64,000 nt of DNA from Zobellia russellii (GTDB lineage Bacteria; Bacteroidota; Bacteroidia; Flavobacteriales; Flavobacteriaceae), in NCBI RefSeq assembly GCF_018728565.1, contig NZ_JACSOI010000007.1, forward strand, positions 124,001-188,000. Reading direction: 5' to 3'. The position numbers and the translations under genes are program-made. This document shows positions 55,258-63,641 of this stretch, piece by piece. Every line of letters starts with the position of its first letter. Within the stretch, counting starts at the first letter, position 1. The notes beneath the pieces are model-generated. The model was not told the origin of the DNA, ran no database searches, and saw only the letters and a list, made by a program, of their open reading frames with translations.

Positions 55258-55977
55258 TTATTCAAAAGTAAAGTTTATGAACAAGCCTCTGGTTTTCATA
55301 GATTCTATGTTTCCGGTCCATGGGCTATTGGGGTCGTTGTCTCTAATGATTTCATCTGTTAGCCCAAAAACACCACGTATGGAAGGGGTGAATTTGAAAT
55401 ATTCCAGATAAAAGTCGATTCCAAAACCGAGCTCATAATTGTAAGTCCACTTTTTCATTCTAAATGTGCCGCTGCTGTTGTCGTCAAGGCTCTTTTCATT
55501 ACTTCCAAGGTTTAGGGAGGCAGAAGGCCCGGCTACTAAAAATGGTTTAAAATTGCCAAAACGGCGCATTCCTACTTTTAACAGAACAGGAAAATTAATG
55601 TAGGTAGATTTTACTTCGGTAATGGCATCGCGTTCTCCTTCTTCCGTAGCGGTAAAGCCAGGAAAACCTAAAGTACGTGCGTTATAATACAGGCCTGGTT
55701 CAAAACGTACATCAAGAAATTCATTTAAACGCAGCTCGCCAATAAGACCTACGTTAAAGCCAGTTGACTCCAAAACTTGGATATCCGTGCCTTGGTTGCC
55801 ACGATCTTGTTTGTAATCAAATTTAAACCCATATCTATTAAAGCCCAGAAAATATCCGTAGTTCAGAAGTTTTTTATCCTTGTTCTCAATATTAAGAACG
55901 GGGTTGGAGTTAAATTGGGCATTCGCCGGTAGGGATAGGAATAAAATACCTCCCAAAAGCAAAAAAAATCTTTTCAT
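55258..55977 (-). CDS. porT: PorT family outer-membrane protein (type IX secretion)
   Basis: A 239-residue outer-membrane beta-barrel with a signal peptide cut near ANAQF. The sequence NYGYFLGFNRYGFKFDYKQD, RFEPGLYYNARTL, LLKVGMRRFGNFKPFLVAGP and GLFINFTFE fits PorT, also called SprT, which is needed for type IX secretion and gliding. Its place directly after ubiE is the common order in Flavobacteriaceae and supports the name. The gene supports the gldBC evidence for a gliding, T9SS-equipped cell. Confidence 0.88.
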   Translation of the reverse strand: MKRFFLLLGGILFLSLPANAQFNSNPVLNIENKDKKLLNYGYFLGFNRYGFKFDYKQDRGNQGTDIQVLESTGFNVGLIGELRLNEFLDVRFEPGLYYNARTLGFPGFTATEEGERDAITEVKSTYINFPVLLKVGMRRFGNFKPFLVAGPSASLNLGSNEKSLDDNSSGTFRMKKWTYNYELGFGIDFYLEYFKFTPSIRGVFGLTDEIIRDNDPNSPWTGNIESMKTRGLFINFTFE

Positions 55978-56056
55978 TCAAAAAAATATTATCCGTTCGC
56001 TTTTCTGGTCAAAAAAAAGTAGAACCGCTATTTTTACTGGCCTTTCGGCTGCGAAA

Positions 56057-56785
56057 TTATTTTGTAGCAACATATATAGATGCAACCCCAAATGTTTGGG
56101 GCTTGTTCTCTACCTCTATAAACCCGATTTTCCGTAAAATATTGTTGAAGGCATTTCCGTGGGGGAAAACAGAAGCAGATTCACTTAAATAGGTGTAGGC
56201 AGATTTATCCTTGGAAAACAATTTTCCAATAGCAGGTAACATATATTTTATATAGAGATTGTAACCCTGTTTAAAAGGTGTTTTGGTAGGAACGGAAGTC
56301 TCCAGAACAACAAAAGTACCGCCGGGAGCGAGCACCCTGTGTATTTCAGCAAGGCCTTTTTCCAATGTCTCAAAATTACGAACGCCAAAAGCTACGGTAA
56401 TGGCATCAAAACTACCGGTTTCAAAAGGTAGGTTCTCGCTATCGCCCACAACCATTTCAATGGTGTTGTTCAAGCTTTTTTGTGCTATTTTCTTTTTGCC
56501 AACCTCTAACATTCCCGGAGAAATGTCTAGTCCTACTATCTTTTTGGCTCCTGTTTCAACTAAATTTATGGCTAAATCACCTGTTCCTGTGGCTATATCC
56601 AAAATGGAGTTGGGCTTTTTGGCCGTTAAAATGGCAACCACCCGTTTCCGCCATTTAATATCTATTCCAAACGAAATTACACGGTTTAGGCCATCGTAGT
56701 TTTCCGATATATTATCGAACATTTGGGTAACTTGGTCTTTCTTGCCAAGTTCAGAATCTTTGTAGGGTGTAACCTTTTTGGCCAT
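56057..56785 (-). CDS. ubiE: Demethylmenaquinone methyltransferase
   Basis: A SAM-dependent C-methyltransferase for the last step of menaquinone synthesis. Motifs are MFDNISENYDGLNRVIS, the SAM loop ILDIATGTGDLAI, and FGVRNFETLEKGLAEIHRVL. The start at 56785 (MAKKVTPYKDSELG) is right because an exact -7 box covers 56804-56811, which excludes an ATG at 56806. 242 residues. porT follows 79 bp later. Confidence 0.94.
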   Translation of the reverse strand: MAKKVTPYKDSELGKKDQVTQMFDNISENYDGLNRVISFGIDIKWRKRVVAILTAKKPNSILDIATGTGDLAINLVETGAKKIVGLDISPGMLEVGKKKIAQKSLNNTIEMVVGDSENLPFETGSFDAITVAFGVRNFETLEKGLAEIHRVLAPGGTFVVLETSVPTKTPFKQGYNLYIKYMLPAIGKLFSKDKSAYTYLSESASVFPHGNAFNNILRKIGFIEVENKPQTFGVASIYVATK

Positions 56786-56803
56786 AATGGGCAATTTTTT
56801 GGG

Positions 56804-56811
56804 CAAAGATA
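56804..56811 (-). promoter_or_regulatory. -7 box of ubiE
   Basis: TATCTTTG on the minus strand matches TAnnTTTG exactly, 18 bp before the ubiE ATG. A possible -33 TTG lies 23 bp upstream. Confidence 0.6.
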
Positions 56812-56898
56812 CAATATCGTTTCAAGTAAACCTTCAAGCCAACAAATGAATGAAAGTGCATTTTATCGCCATTTTAAATAGGCAACCAAAATATTATG

Positions 56899-56906
56899 TA
56901 ATTTTG
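56899..56906 (+). promoter_or_regulatory. -7 box of trkA-trkH
   Basis: TAATTTTG matches TAnnTTTG exactly, 82 bp before the trkA ATG, giving a leader of about 75 nt. Confidence 0.5.
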
Positions 56907-56988
56907 CGCAGCAAAATATAAACAGCCATGTAGTTTTTACATTCATAAAGGGTTTATAAACTGCAGACCCGAATTAAGTTGCTGATAA

Positions 56989-58338
56989 ATGAAAATTATT
57001 ATCGCAGGTGCTGGTGAAGTTGGTTTTCACTTGGCTAAACTGCTATCTTACGAATCCCAAGATATTACACTCATTGATACTAGAAAGGAGAGTTTGGCCT
57101 ATGCCGATACTCATTTGGATATTCGCGTGTTACGTGGTGATGCTACTTCTATTTCTGTTTTGAGGGATGCAGATGTGCAAAATTCCAGATTGGTAATTGG
57201 GGTTACGTCTTCAGAAACAACCAATATTACTTTATGTATGTTGGCAAAGCAATTGGGATGTAAAAGAACCATTGCCAGGATTTCAAATACGGAATTCATA
57301 GAAAATCAAGAAGATATTAATTTTGCTAATCTTGGTATTGATGAATTGATATCTCCAGAAGAATTGGCTGCAACGGAAATACAACTATTGTTAAATAAAT
57401 CGGCCTTTAACGATACCTATGAATTTGAGGAGGGTAAACTAATTATGGTGGGTGTTTCCTTACCTGCTTCCGCGCCTTTTGTGGGGAAAATGGTAAAAGA
57501 AGCGGCAAGGGTGTTTCCGGAACTCAACTTTATGCCAATAGCCTTACAGCGAACCGGAACCCAGTATACGGTTGTGCCTAGGGGTGATACCGTTTTTAAA
57601 CATGGTGATCAGGTCTATTTTATTACGACTAAGGAAGGTGTTGAGCAGTTGTACAAACTTACCGGTAAAAAGAAAGAATCCATTAGAAATGTAATGATTC
57701 TTGGGGGTAGTAAAGTAGGGTTTAAAGCGGCTCGTGATCTTTGTGTGAGCAAGTTTAACGTAAAGTTGATAGAGAAGGACAAAGAAAAAGCCTTTGACCT
57801 AGCAGATGACCTGCCCAATGCCCTTGTAATTAATGGCGATGGTAGAAACGTTGAATTGCTTGAGGAAGAAAGTCTGGAATCTATGGATGCCTTTATTGCA
57901 GTTACCGGAAATTCAGAAACTAATATCATGTCCTGTTTGGTGGCAAAGTCCAAGCATATCAAGAAAACCATTGCTATGGTTGAAAATATGGACTATTTTC
58001 AGTTATCGCATTCCATTGGTATAGATACCTTAATAAACAAAAAACTACTTGCCGCCAATAATATATTTAGACATATCCGTAAAGGTGAGGTAGTGGCGTT
58101 AATGCGTTTAAACAACCTGAACGCAGAAATCCTAGAGTTTGTGGTTAAGCCCAATTCAAGGGTAACGGGTAGTGTTATTCGTGAACTTAAGTTTCCGAGA
58201 GCGGCTACCATTGGCGGGGTCATTCGCGGAGAGGAAGGAATTATTGCCTTAGGGGGATTTGAAATTCAAGCGGGAGACCGCGTTGTGGTTTGTTGTTTGC
58301 CAGAGGCTATTCCTAAAATAGAACGATTGTTTCTTTAA
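56989..58338 (+). CDS. trkA: TrkA, potassium uptake regulatory subunit
   Basis: A cytoplasmic NAD-binding protein gating the TrkH channel. It contains two RCK units: the N-terminal Rossmann IIIAGAGEVGFHLAKLLS with a following RCK_C, and the second Rossmann VMILGGSKVGFKAARDL near residue 235 with its own RCK_C (LEFVVKPNSRVTGSVIREL). 449 residues, the normal full-length double form. Its stop and the trkH start share bases (TAATG). Confidence 0.95.
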   Translation: MKIIIAGAGEVGFHLAKLLSYESQDITLIDTRKESLAYADTHLDIRVLRGDATSISVLRDADVQNSRLVIGVTSSETTNITLCMLAKQLGCKRTIARISNTEFIENQEDINFANLGIDELISPEELAATEIQLLLNKSAFNDTYEFEEGKLIMVGVSLPASAPFVGKMVKEAARVFPELNFMPIALQRTGTQYTVVPRGDTVFKHGDQVYFITTKEGVEQLYKLTGKKKESIRNVMILGGSKVGFKAARDLCVSKFNVKLIEKDKEKAFDLADDLPNALVINGDGRNVELLEEESLESMDAFIAVTGNSETNIMSCLVAKSKHIKKTIAMVENMDYFQLSHSIGIDTLINKKLLAANNIFRHIRKGEVVALMRLNNLNAEILEFVVKPNSRVTGSVIRELKFPRAATIGGVIRGEEGIIALGGFEIQAGDRVVVCCLPEAIPKIERLFL

Positions 58339-59828
58339 TGCAGTTAAACTCAAAAATAATATTTCATATCATGGGGCTGCTGTTGTTGTGCAACGGGGGC
58401 TTTATGCTATTAGCAGCGTTAGTAAGTGGCATCTATGATGATGGTGCAACTTTAAGTATTGCGCTGGCGGCTATTACAACCATGTTCGTGGGTACCTTTG
58501 CTATGTTCTATACTAGGGGGCATAAGAAAGAAGTAAAGCGAAGAGAAGGGTATATTATTGTTACTTTTGGCTGGTTGGTGATGTCCTTTTCCGGTATGCT
58601 GCCTTATTTGTTTTCGGGTGAAATACCTACCGTTACCAATGCCTTTTTTGAGACGGTTTCCGGCTATACCACCACCGGGGCTTCAATTTTAGATGATATA
58701 GAAGTTCTACCGGAAGGTTTGTTGTTCTGGCGTAGTCTTACCCATTGGATAGGAGGTATGGGGATTATAGTTTTGGCCATTGCAATCTTACCTTTGTTGG
58801 GTATTGGAGGAATGCAGTTGTTTGCTGCCGAAGCACCTGGGCCCAGTGCCGATAAGTTACATCCCCGAATTACGGATACCGCAAAGCGACTTTGGTTAAT
58901 CTATGTAGGGTATACTTTAGCGGAAACCGTGCTTTTGAAATTGGCCGGTATGAGCTTTTTTGATGCCATTAACCATTCTTTAGCTACTTTGTCTACAGGT
59001 GGTTTCTCTACTAAGAACCTAAGTGTGGCCTATTGGAATGACCAACCTCTTATACAGTATATTATAATCTTATTTATGTTTCTTGCCGGAAGTAACTTTG
59101 TACTTAGTTATTTTGCTTTTAAGGGTAAGGTACAGCGTGTGTTACAGGATGAGGAGTTTAGGTATTACGGTGGTTTTGTTATTGTGTTTACGATAATTGC
59201 GGCCCTAGTGGTTTATTTGAAAGCCGAAGTTCCTGTCACGGAATACCATCCTATGGTTCTGGGAAGTGGGGAAAGTGCTTTTAGACATACCTTGTTTCAG
59301 GTAATTTCTGTAATAACTACTACAGGTTTTGTCTCGGCCGATTTTACAAGTTGGACTCCTTTCTTAACCGTTTTCTTTTTTGGTTTGATGTTTCTGGGCG
59401 GTTCTGCCGGTTCTACTTCGGGAGGAATAAAAGTAATGCGCCATATTCTTATTATTAAGAACGGATTGTTGGAGTTTAAGCGAACATTGCATCCTAACGG
59501 AATAATTCCTGTACGGTACAATAATAAGACGGTAAAGGAGCAAATTGTGTATAATATCATTGCTTTTTTCGTACTCTATATGTTGTTGTTCATAATAGGG
59601 GCTTTGGTGTTGGGTGCCATGGGTATCGATTTTGTGACGGCTATTGGTGGTTCTGCATCTTCTCTGGGGAATGTTGGTCCAGCTTTTGGGGGATTATACC
59701 CGCTAAGTAATTTTAACGGTCTGCCGGATGCTGCAAAATGGTGGTGCGGCTTTCTTATGCTAGCAGGTAGGTTGGAGCTTTTTACGGTTCTTATTCTATT
59801 AACCCCTTATTTCTGGAAACGTACTTAG
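58338..59828 (+). CDS. trkH: TrkH, potassium uptake channel subunit
   Basis: A potassium transporter membrane protein of 496 residues. It has the four pore loops of the Trk/Ktr family: SGYTTTGASI, LSTGGFST, ITTTGFVSAD and ASSLGNVGPAFG, each with the filter Gly. About ten to twelve helices are predicted, and the family stretch GGSAGSTSGGIKVMRH is present. It overlaps trkA by one base and is followed by a two-way terminator. Confidence 0.95.
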   Translation: MQLNSKIIFHIMGLLLLCNGGFMLLAALVSGIYDDGATLSIALAAITTMFVGTFAMFYTRGHKKEVKRREGYIIVTFGWLVMSFSGMLPYLFSGEIPTVTNAFFETVSGYTTTGASILDDIEVLPEGLLFWRSLTHWIGGMGIIVLAIAILPLLGIGGMQLFAAEAPGPSADKLHPRITDTAKRLWLIYVGYTLAETVLLKLAGMSFFDAINHSLATLSTGGFSTKNLSVAYWNDQPLIQYIIILFMFLAGSNFVLSYFAFKGKVQRVLQDEEFRYYGGFVIVFTIIAALVVYLKAEVPVTEYHPMVLGSGESAFRHTLFQVISVITTTGFVSADFTSWTPFLTVFFFGLMFLGGSAGSTSGGIKVMRHILIIKNGLLEFKRTLHPNGIIPVRYNNKTVKEQIVYNIIAFFVLYMLLFIIGALVLGAMGIDFVTAIGGSASSLGNVGPAFGGLYPLSNFNGLPDAAKWWCGFLMLAGRLELFTVLILLTPYFWKRT

Positions 59829-59895
59829 TTAAATGATAAGTCCTTTTTTACGGAAGCTATAGGTTAAATATCTTCGCTGAAAGAGTAGATATAGA

Positions 59896-59930
59896 AAAAC
59901 CCCGTTAATAGTAACTATTAACGGGGTTTT
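59896..59930. terminator. Two-way terminator between trkH and the aminotransferase
   Basis: AAAACCCCGTTAATAGT (59896-59912) and ACTATTAACGGGGTTTT (59914-59930) form a near-perfect hairpin with A runs on one side and T runs on the other, so it can end transcription from both directions. Confidence 0.85.
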
Positions 59931-59950
59931 AAAAAATATTTAAGTTACTT

Positions 59951-61159
59951 CTATTGAAGTGCTTTTTTAATTCTAGAAATAGCCTCTCTAATTTCGCTCT
60001 CCGCGGCAGCGTAAGAAATACGAATACAGTTGCCGTTCCCAAAGGCATCTCCGGTAACAGTAGCTACATTTGCATATTCCAATAGGTACATGGCAAAATC
60101 CGAAGCGTTGTTAATGGTAACACCGTTTAAGGTTTTTCCAAAATAGGCGGTAACATCAGGGTAAACATAAAATGCTCCGTCAGGTTCGTTACATTTAAAT
60201 CCTTCTATACCGTTCAATAGCTCTAGGATAATAGCCCTACGCTCCTTAAACTCGTCTACCATATATTTTATGCGGTCTGGAGACTCAACCAATGCGGTAA
60301 TAACGGCACGCTGTGCAATACAGTTGGCACCACTAGTAACTTGGCCTTGTAGCTTGTTGCAGGCACGGGCTATGTAGGTAGGACCTCCAATGTAACCAAT
60401 ACGCCATCCGGTCATCGCAAATGCTTTTGCAACTCCGTTTACGGTAACCGTACGGTCAAACATATCTTCAAAAGCGGCCATAGAGGCATGCTTGGTTACT
60501 CCGTAGTTAATGTGTTCGTATATCTCATCACTAACGACTATGATTTGTGGGTGTTTCTGTAAAACATCCGCCAATGCGCGTAACTCTTCTTTACTATAGA
60601 TAGAACCACTTGGGTTACAAGGAGAGCTGTACCAAAGCATTTTGGTCTTAGGTGTAATAGCAGCTTCTAATTGCTCGGGCGTCATTTTAAAGTCGCTCTC
60701 TATGCTTGTAGCAACTTCAACAGGAACACCGTCCGCTAATTTTACAATATCACTATAACTTACCCAGTAAGGACAAGGTAGAATAACTTCGTCACCTTCA
60801 TTTAGAACCACCTGTGCAATGTTGTACAAAGCTTGCTTGGCTCCTGTAGATACTACAATTTGAGAAGGTTCGTAGCTAATACCGTTATCTCTCTTGAATT
60901 TGGTGATAATAGCATCTTTTAAGTCTACATATCCGTCTACAGGTGTATAGGAATTATAGTCTTGGTTTATGGCGTTTACGGCGGCTTCCTTGATGTAATC
61001 AGGAGTGTTAAAATCAGGCTCGCCCAAACTTAAACCGATTATATCTTTTCCCGCAGCACGTAATTCGCGCGCTTTAGCGGCCATTTCCAAAGTAGCCGAA
61101 GGAGTAAGGCTATTGATACGGTCAGAAAGTTGATTTTTTGTGGCAGTTGATGGTGTCAT
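59951..61159 (-). CDS. Aspartate-type pyridoxal phosphate aminotransferase
   Basis: A class I aminotransferase of 402 residues of the subgroup I-gamma (Thermus/Rhizobium AspAT type). It shows LSLGEPDFNTPDYIKEA, YWVSYSDIVKLADG, CNPSGSIYS, DEIYEHINY (PLP-binding Asp and Tyr), the Schiff-base Lys in NGVAKAFAMTGWRIGY, and the substrate Arg in CIRISYAAAE. Oxaloacetate/aspartate or prephenate is the likely substrate. The upstream gene is the desaturase, 94 bp away, and probably has its own promoter. Confidence 0.9.
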   Translation of the reverse strand: MTPSTATKNQLSDRINSLTPSATLEMAAKARELRAAGKDIIGLSLGEPDFNTPDYIKEAAVNAINQDYNSYTPVDGYVDLKDAIITKFKRDNGISYEPSQIVVSTGAKQALYNIAQVVLNEGDEVILPCPYWVSYSDIVKLADGVPVEVATSIESDFKMTPEQLEAAITPKTKMLWYSSPCNPSGSIYSKEELRALADVLQKHPQIIVVSDEIYEHINYGVTKHASMAAFEDMFDRTVTVNGVAKAFAMTGWRIGYIGGPTYIARACNKLQGQVTSGANCIAQRAVITALVESPDRIKYMVDEFKERRAIILELLNGIEGFKCNEPDGAFYVYPDVTAYFGKTLNGVTINNASDFAMYLLEYANVATVTGDAFGNGNCIRISYAAAESEIREAISRIKKALQ

Positions 61160-61253
61160 AATAAAACTAAGGTTTGTGCACGAAGCAAATTAAATAACTC
61201 ATAGACCGTTACTCTCTAAATTACTTGTGCTAATAAAGTTTCTTAAATTACGT

Positions 61254-62357
61254 TTATTGCAGGTTCAGGGCAGGTCTTTTACCCAGTTCCTTTAAATGTT
61301 TAAAGTGCGAAATTATAGCTTTTCGGGTAGTTTCATACTCGTGGTAAGGCAAATTAAACTCCTTTGCCGTTTCTTTCACAATTTCTGCAATTTTTGTGTA
61401 ATGTACATGGCTAATATTTGGGAAAATGTGATGCTCTACTTGATGGTTCAATCCACCAGTAAACCAATTTACAATCCTATTTTTAGTGCCAAAATTTACC
61501 GTAGTGAATAACTGGTGTATGGCCCATGTGTTTTTCATCGTACCTGTTTCATCAGGTAGTGGGGTGTCTGCATCATCAACTATATGTGCCAATTGAAATA
61601 CTACACTTAAAATAACACCGGCAACGTAGTGCATGATAAAGAAGCCAATAAGTATTTTCCACCAAGCCATATCAACAAAAATAAGGGGTAGAACAATCCA
61701 TATAGTTATGTAGAGTATTTTTGTAATTACCAAAGTACTCCAATTTACGACCGGATTAGGTAATTTACCGTATGAAAGCTTTCGTTTCATGTAGCGGTAC
61801 ATCTGTTGAAAATCTGTAGTTATGGCCCAGTTAAAAGTTAAAAGCCCATACAGGAAAACAGAATAAAAGTGTTGAAATTTATGATGCTTTTGCCATTCTG
61901 CATGTTTGGAGAAACGCAGAATACGTCCTGCTTCCATATCTTCATCATGCTCATGAATATTGGTATAGGTATGGTGCAGCACGTTATGTTGCACTTGCCA
62001 GTTATAGACATTTCCCGCTAGGATGTATATACTACTTCCCATAAGTTTGTTCACCCATTTTTTATTGGAATAGGCACCATGGTTTCCGTCATGCATTACG
62101 TTCATGCCAACACCGGCCATACCAACCCCCATAACAATAGTAAGGAGAAGATTGGCCCAAGTAGGCAAACCTAAGGTTAGTATCAGGAAATAGGGTGTTA
62201 GGAAAATGGCGAACATAATTACCGTTTTAAGGTGCAAGCGCCAGTTGCCTGTCTTTTTTATCTTGTTCTCCTTAAAATAATCGTTGACCCGCTTGTTCAA
62301 GGTTCTAAAGAACTGTGCGGAATCTTTTCTGGAGAATCGTACTGTTTTTTGGTCCAT
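61254..62357 (-). CDS. Fatty acid (acyl-CoA or acyl-lipid) desaturase
   Basis: A membrane di-iron desaturase of 367 residues. The three His boxes are HDGNH, HNVLHH and HQVEHH. The last has Gln at the place typical of front-end (delta-5/6-like) desaturases, yet there is no cytochrome b5 domain, so an external electron donor is needed. About four membrane helices are predicted. The family is COG3239. The product double bond position cannot be told. A perfect palindrome lies in the divergent control region to rsmG. Confidence 0.9.
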   Translation of the reverse strand: MDQKTVRFSRKDSAQFFRTLNKRVNDYFKENKIKKTGNWRLHLKTVIMFAIFLTPYFLILTLGLPTWANLLLTIVMGVGMAGVGMNVMHDGNHGAYSNKKWVNKLMGSSIYILAGNVYNWQVQHNVLHHTYTNIHEHDEDMEAGRILRFSKHAEWQKHHKFQHFYSVFLYGLLTFNWAITTDFQQMYRYMKRKLSYGKLPNPVVNWSTLVITKILYITIWIVLPLIFVDMAWWKILIGFFIMHYVAGVILSVVFQLAHIVDDADTPLPDETGTMKNTWAIHQLFTTVNFGTKNRIVNWFTGGLNHQVEHHIFPNISHVHYTKIAEIVKETAKEFNLPYHEYETTRKAIISHFKHLKELGKRPALNLQ

Positions 62358-62420
62358 ATGAATAATATTATTGATAGATATCGTAGAAATGTAAAGCTTT
62401 AATTATCGATAAAATATTAT

Positions 62421-62432
62421 TTCATCGATGAA
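62421..62432. promoter_or_regulatory. Palindrome between desaturase and rsmG
   Basis: TTCATCGATGAA is a perfect 12-bp palindrome 5 bp before the rsmG -7 box (62438-62445). A second ATCGAT lies at 62405-62410, 19 bp away. It is a possible operator for either divergent gene. Confidence 0.45.
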
Positions 62433-62437
62433 TATAG

Positions 62438-62445
62438 TAGTTTTG
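62438..62445 (+). promoter_or_regulatory. -7 box of rsmG
   Basis: TAGTTTTG matches TAnnTTTG exactly, 19 bp before the rsmG ATG. Confidence 0.55.
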
Positions 62446-62464
62446 CAACCATACAAATATACAC

Positions 62465-63100
62465 ATGACTGCCGAATTAGTTTTTAAATATTTTCCCAAT
62501 TTATCAGATCTACAGCAAAAACGTTTCATCTTACTTGAAGAATTGTACAAAGATTGGAACCAAAAGATAAATGTTGTTTCCCGGAAAGATATAGATGAAC
62601 TTTATCTAAGGCATGTTCTTCATTCCACCGGAATAGCTAAGGTTCAGCAATTTAAGGAAGGTTCTTCCATCATGGATGTTGGCACTGGGGGTGGTTTTCC
62701 CGGTATTCCTTTGGCTATTTTGTTTCCCGAAGTACAATTTACTTTGGTAGATTCTATCGGAAAAAAAATAAAAGTGGTCAATGAGGTTGTTGATGGGTTA
62801 GAGCTTGATAACGTCACTACAGTGAACTCTAGAGTAGAAGAGGTAAAAGGCCAGTACGATTTTATTGTGAGCAGGGCGGTTGCGGCGATGCCAACTTTTG
62901 TACATTGGGTAAAGGGCAAAATAAAGAAGGAGTCACAACATGAAAGACGAAACGGAATTCTTTATTTAAAAGGAGGAGATTTATCCGAAGAGCTTAAAGA
63001 ATATAAGGCCATAGAGATGTATGACCTTACGAGTTATTTTGATGAAGCTTTTTTTGAAACTAAAAAAGTGGTCTATTTACCTATGAAATTTAAGGGTTAG
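62465..63100 (+). CDS. rsmG: 16S rRNA (guanine-527-N7)-methyltransferase RsmG
   Basis: It methylates G527 of 16S rRNA. 211 residues with NVVSRKDIDELYLRHVLHS, the SAM loop IMDVGTGGGFPGIPLAI, and VSRAVAAMPTFVHW. The ATG at 62465 is the natural start, and a good -7 box lies just upstream. Downstream is a long non-coding stretch. Confidence 0.95.
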   Translation: MTAELVFKYFPNLSDLQQKRFILLEELYKDWNQKINVVSRKDIDELYLRHVLHSTGIAKVQQFKEGSSIMDVGTGGGFPGIPLAILFPEVQFTLVDSIGKKIKVVNEVVDGLELDNVTTVNSRVEEVKGQYDFIVSRAVAAMPTFVHWVKGKIKKESQHERRNGILYLKGGDLSEELKEYKAIEMYDLTSYFDEAFFETKKVVYLPMKFKG

Positions 63101-63586
63101 CCTATAAGCTCAATAGGTGATAATACGCCTTTCTGTATTTTCTAGCATAAATTTTTAAATGTCCCCATACGTGTATGATTAGACAGTCTGCTATCATTCG
63201 TGATCTACTGTATGTTTTCTGCATGTCCATAATCTTCATTTTTTACAGTTACTACAAAGTACGTAATTATTACGTTTAATTTACAATTACTTAACGTTAA
63301 ATTTACACTAAAAGTATGTTTTGCTGATTTTTTACTCAATTTAGAACTGAAAATCAGCTTTATAGACTACTTTTTCACGTTGTGTTTGATATTAAAAACC
63401 AAATCTATGCTTAGAAGAATAGTGATTTAATAAATTGTAAATCAGTAGTTTACTACTTAAAAGTTCTTCATTGTTGCAATTTTTGAATTGCGATATGTAG
63501 TGTGTTTGTTATTTTAATGTAAATATAACGTTAACTAGAGAGCTAAATTGTGCAGTTTGTCGGTAAAATTTAAAAACAGGACATAA
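63101..63586. other. Non-coding AT-rich gap with palindromes and a direct repeat
   Basis: No convincing reading frame lies here. It holds a 15-bp palindrome (63261-63275), a 14-bp direct repeat with one mismatch starting at 63272 and 63294 (22-bp period), a TTAACGTTAA palindrome (63291-63300), a 9-bp stem GCTGATTTT/AAAATCAGC (63323-63358) and a small hairpin GCAATT/AATTGC (63476-63491). It may hold a regulatory RNA or protein-binding sites. The genes on both sides point into it. Confidence 0.6.
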
Positions 63587-63624
63587 AAAAGCCCCTGAAG
63601 TATAATTATACGGCAGGGGCTTTT
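63587..63624 (-). terminator. Terminator of the DinB-family gene
   Basis: AAAAGCCCCTG (63587-63597) pairs with CAGGGGCTTTT (63614-63624), with a T run after it on the minus strand. It lies 17 bp after the stop. Confidence 0.85.
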
Positions 63625-63641
63625 AGTTCTTTTTCATGTTC

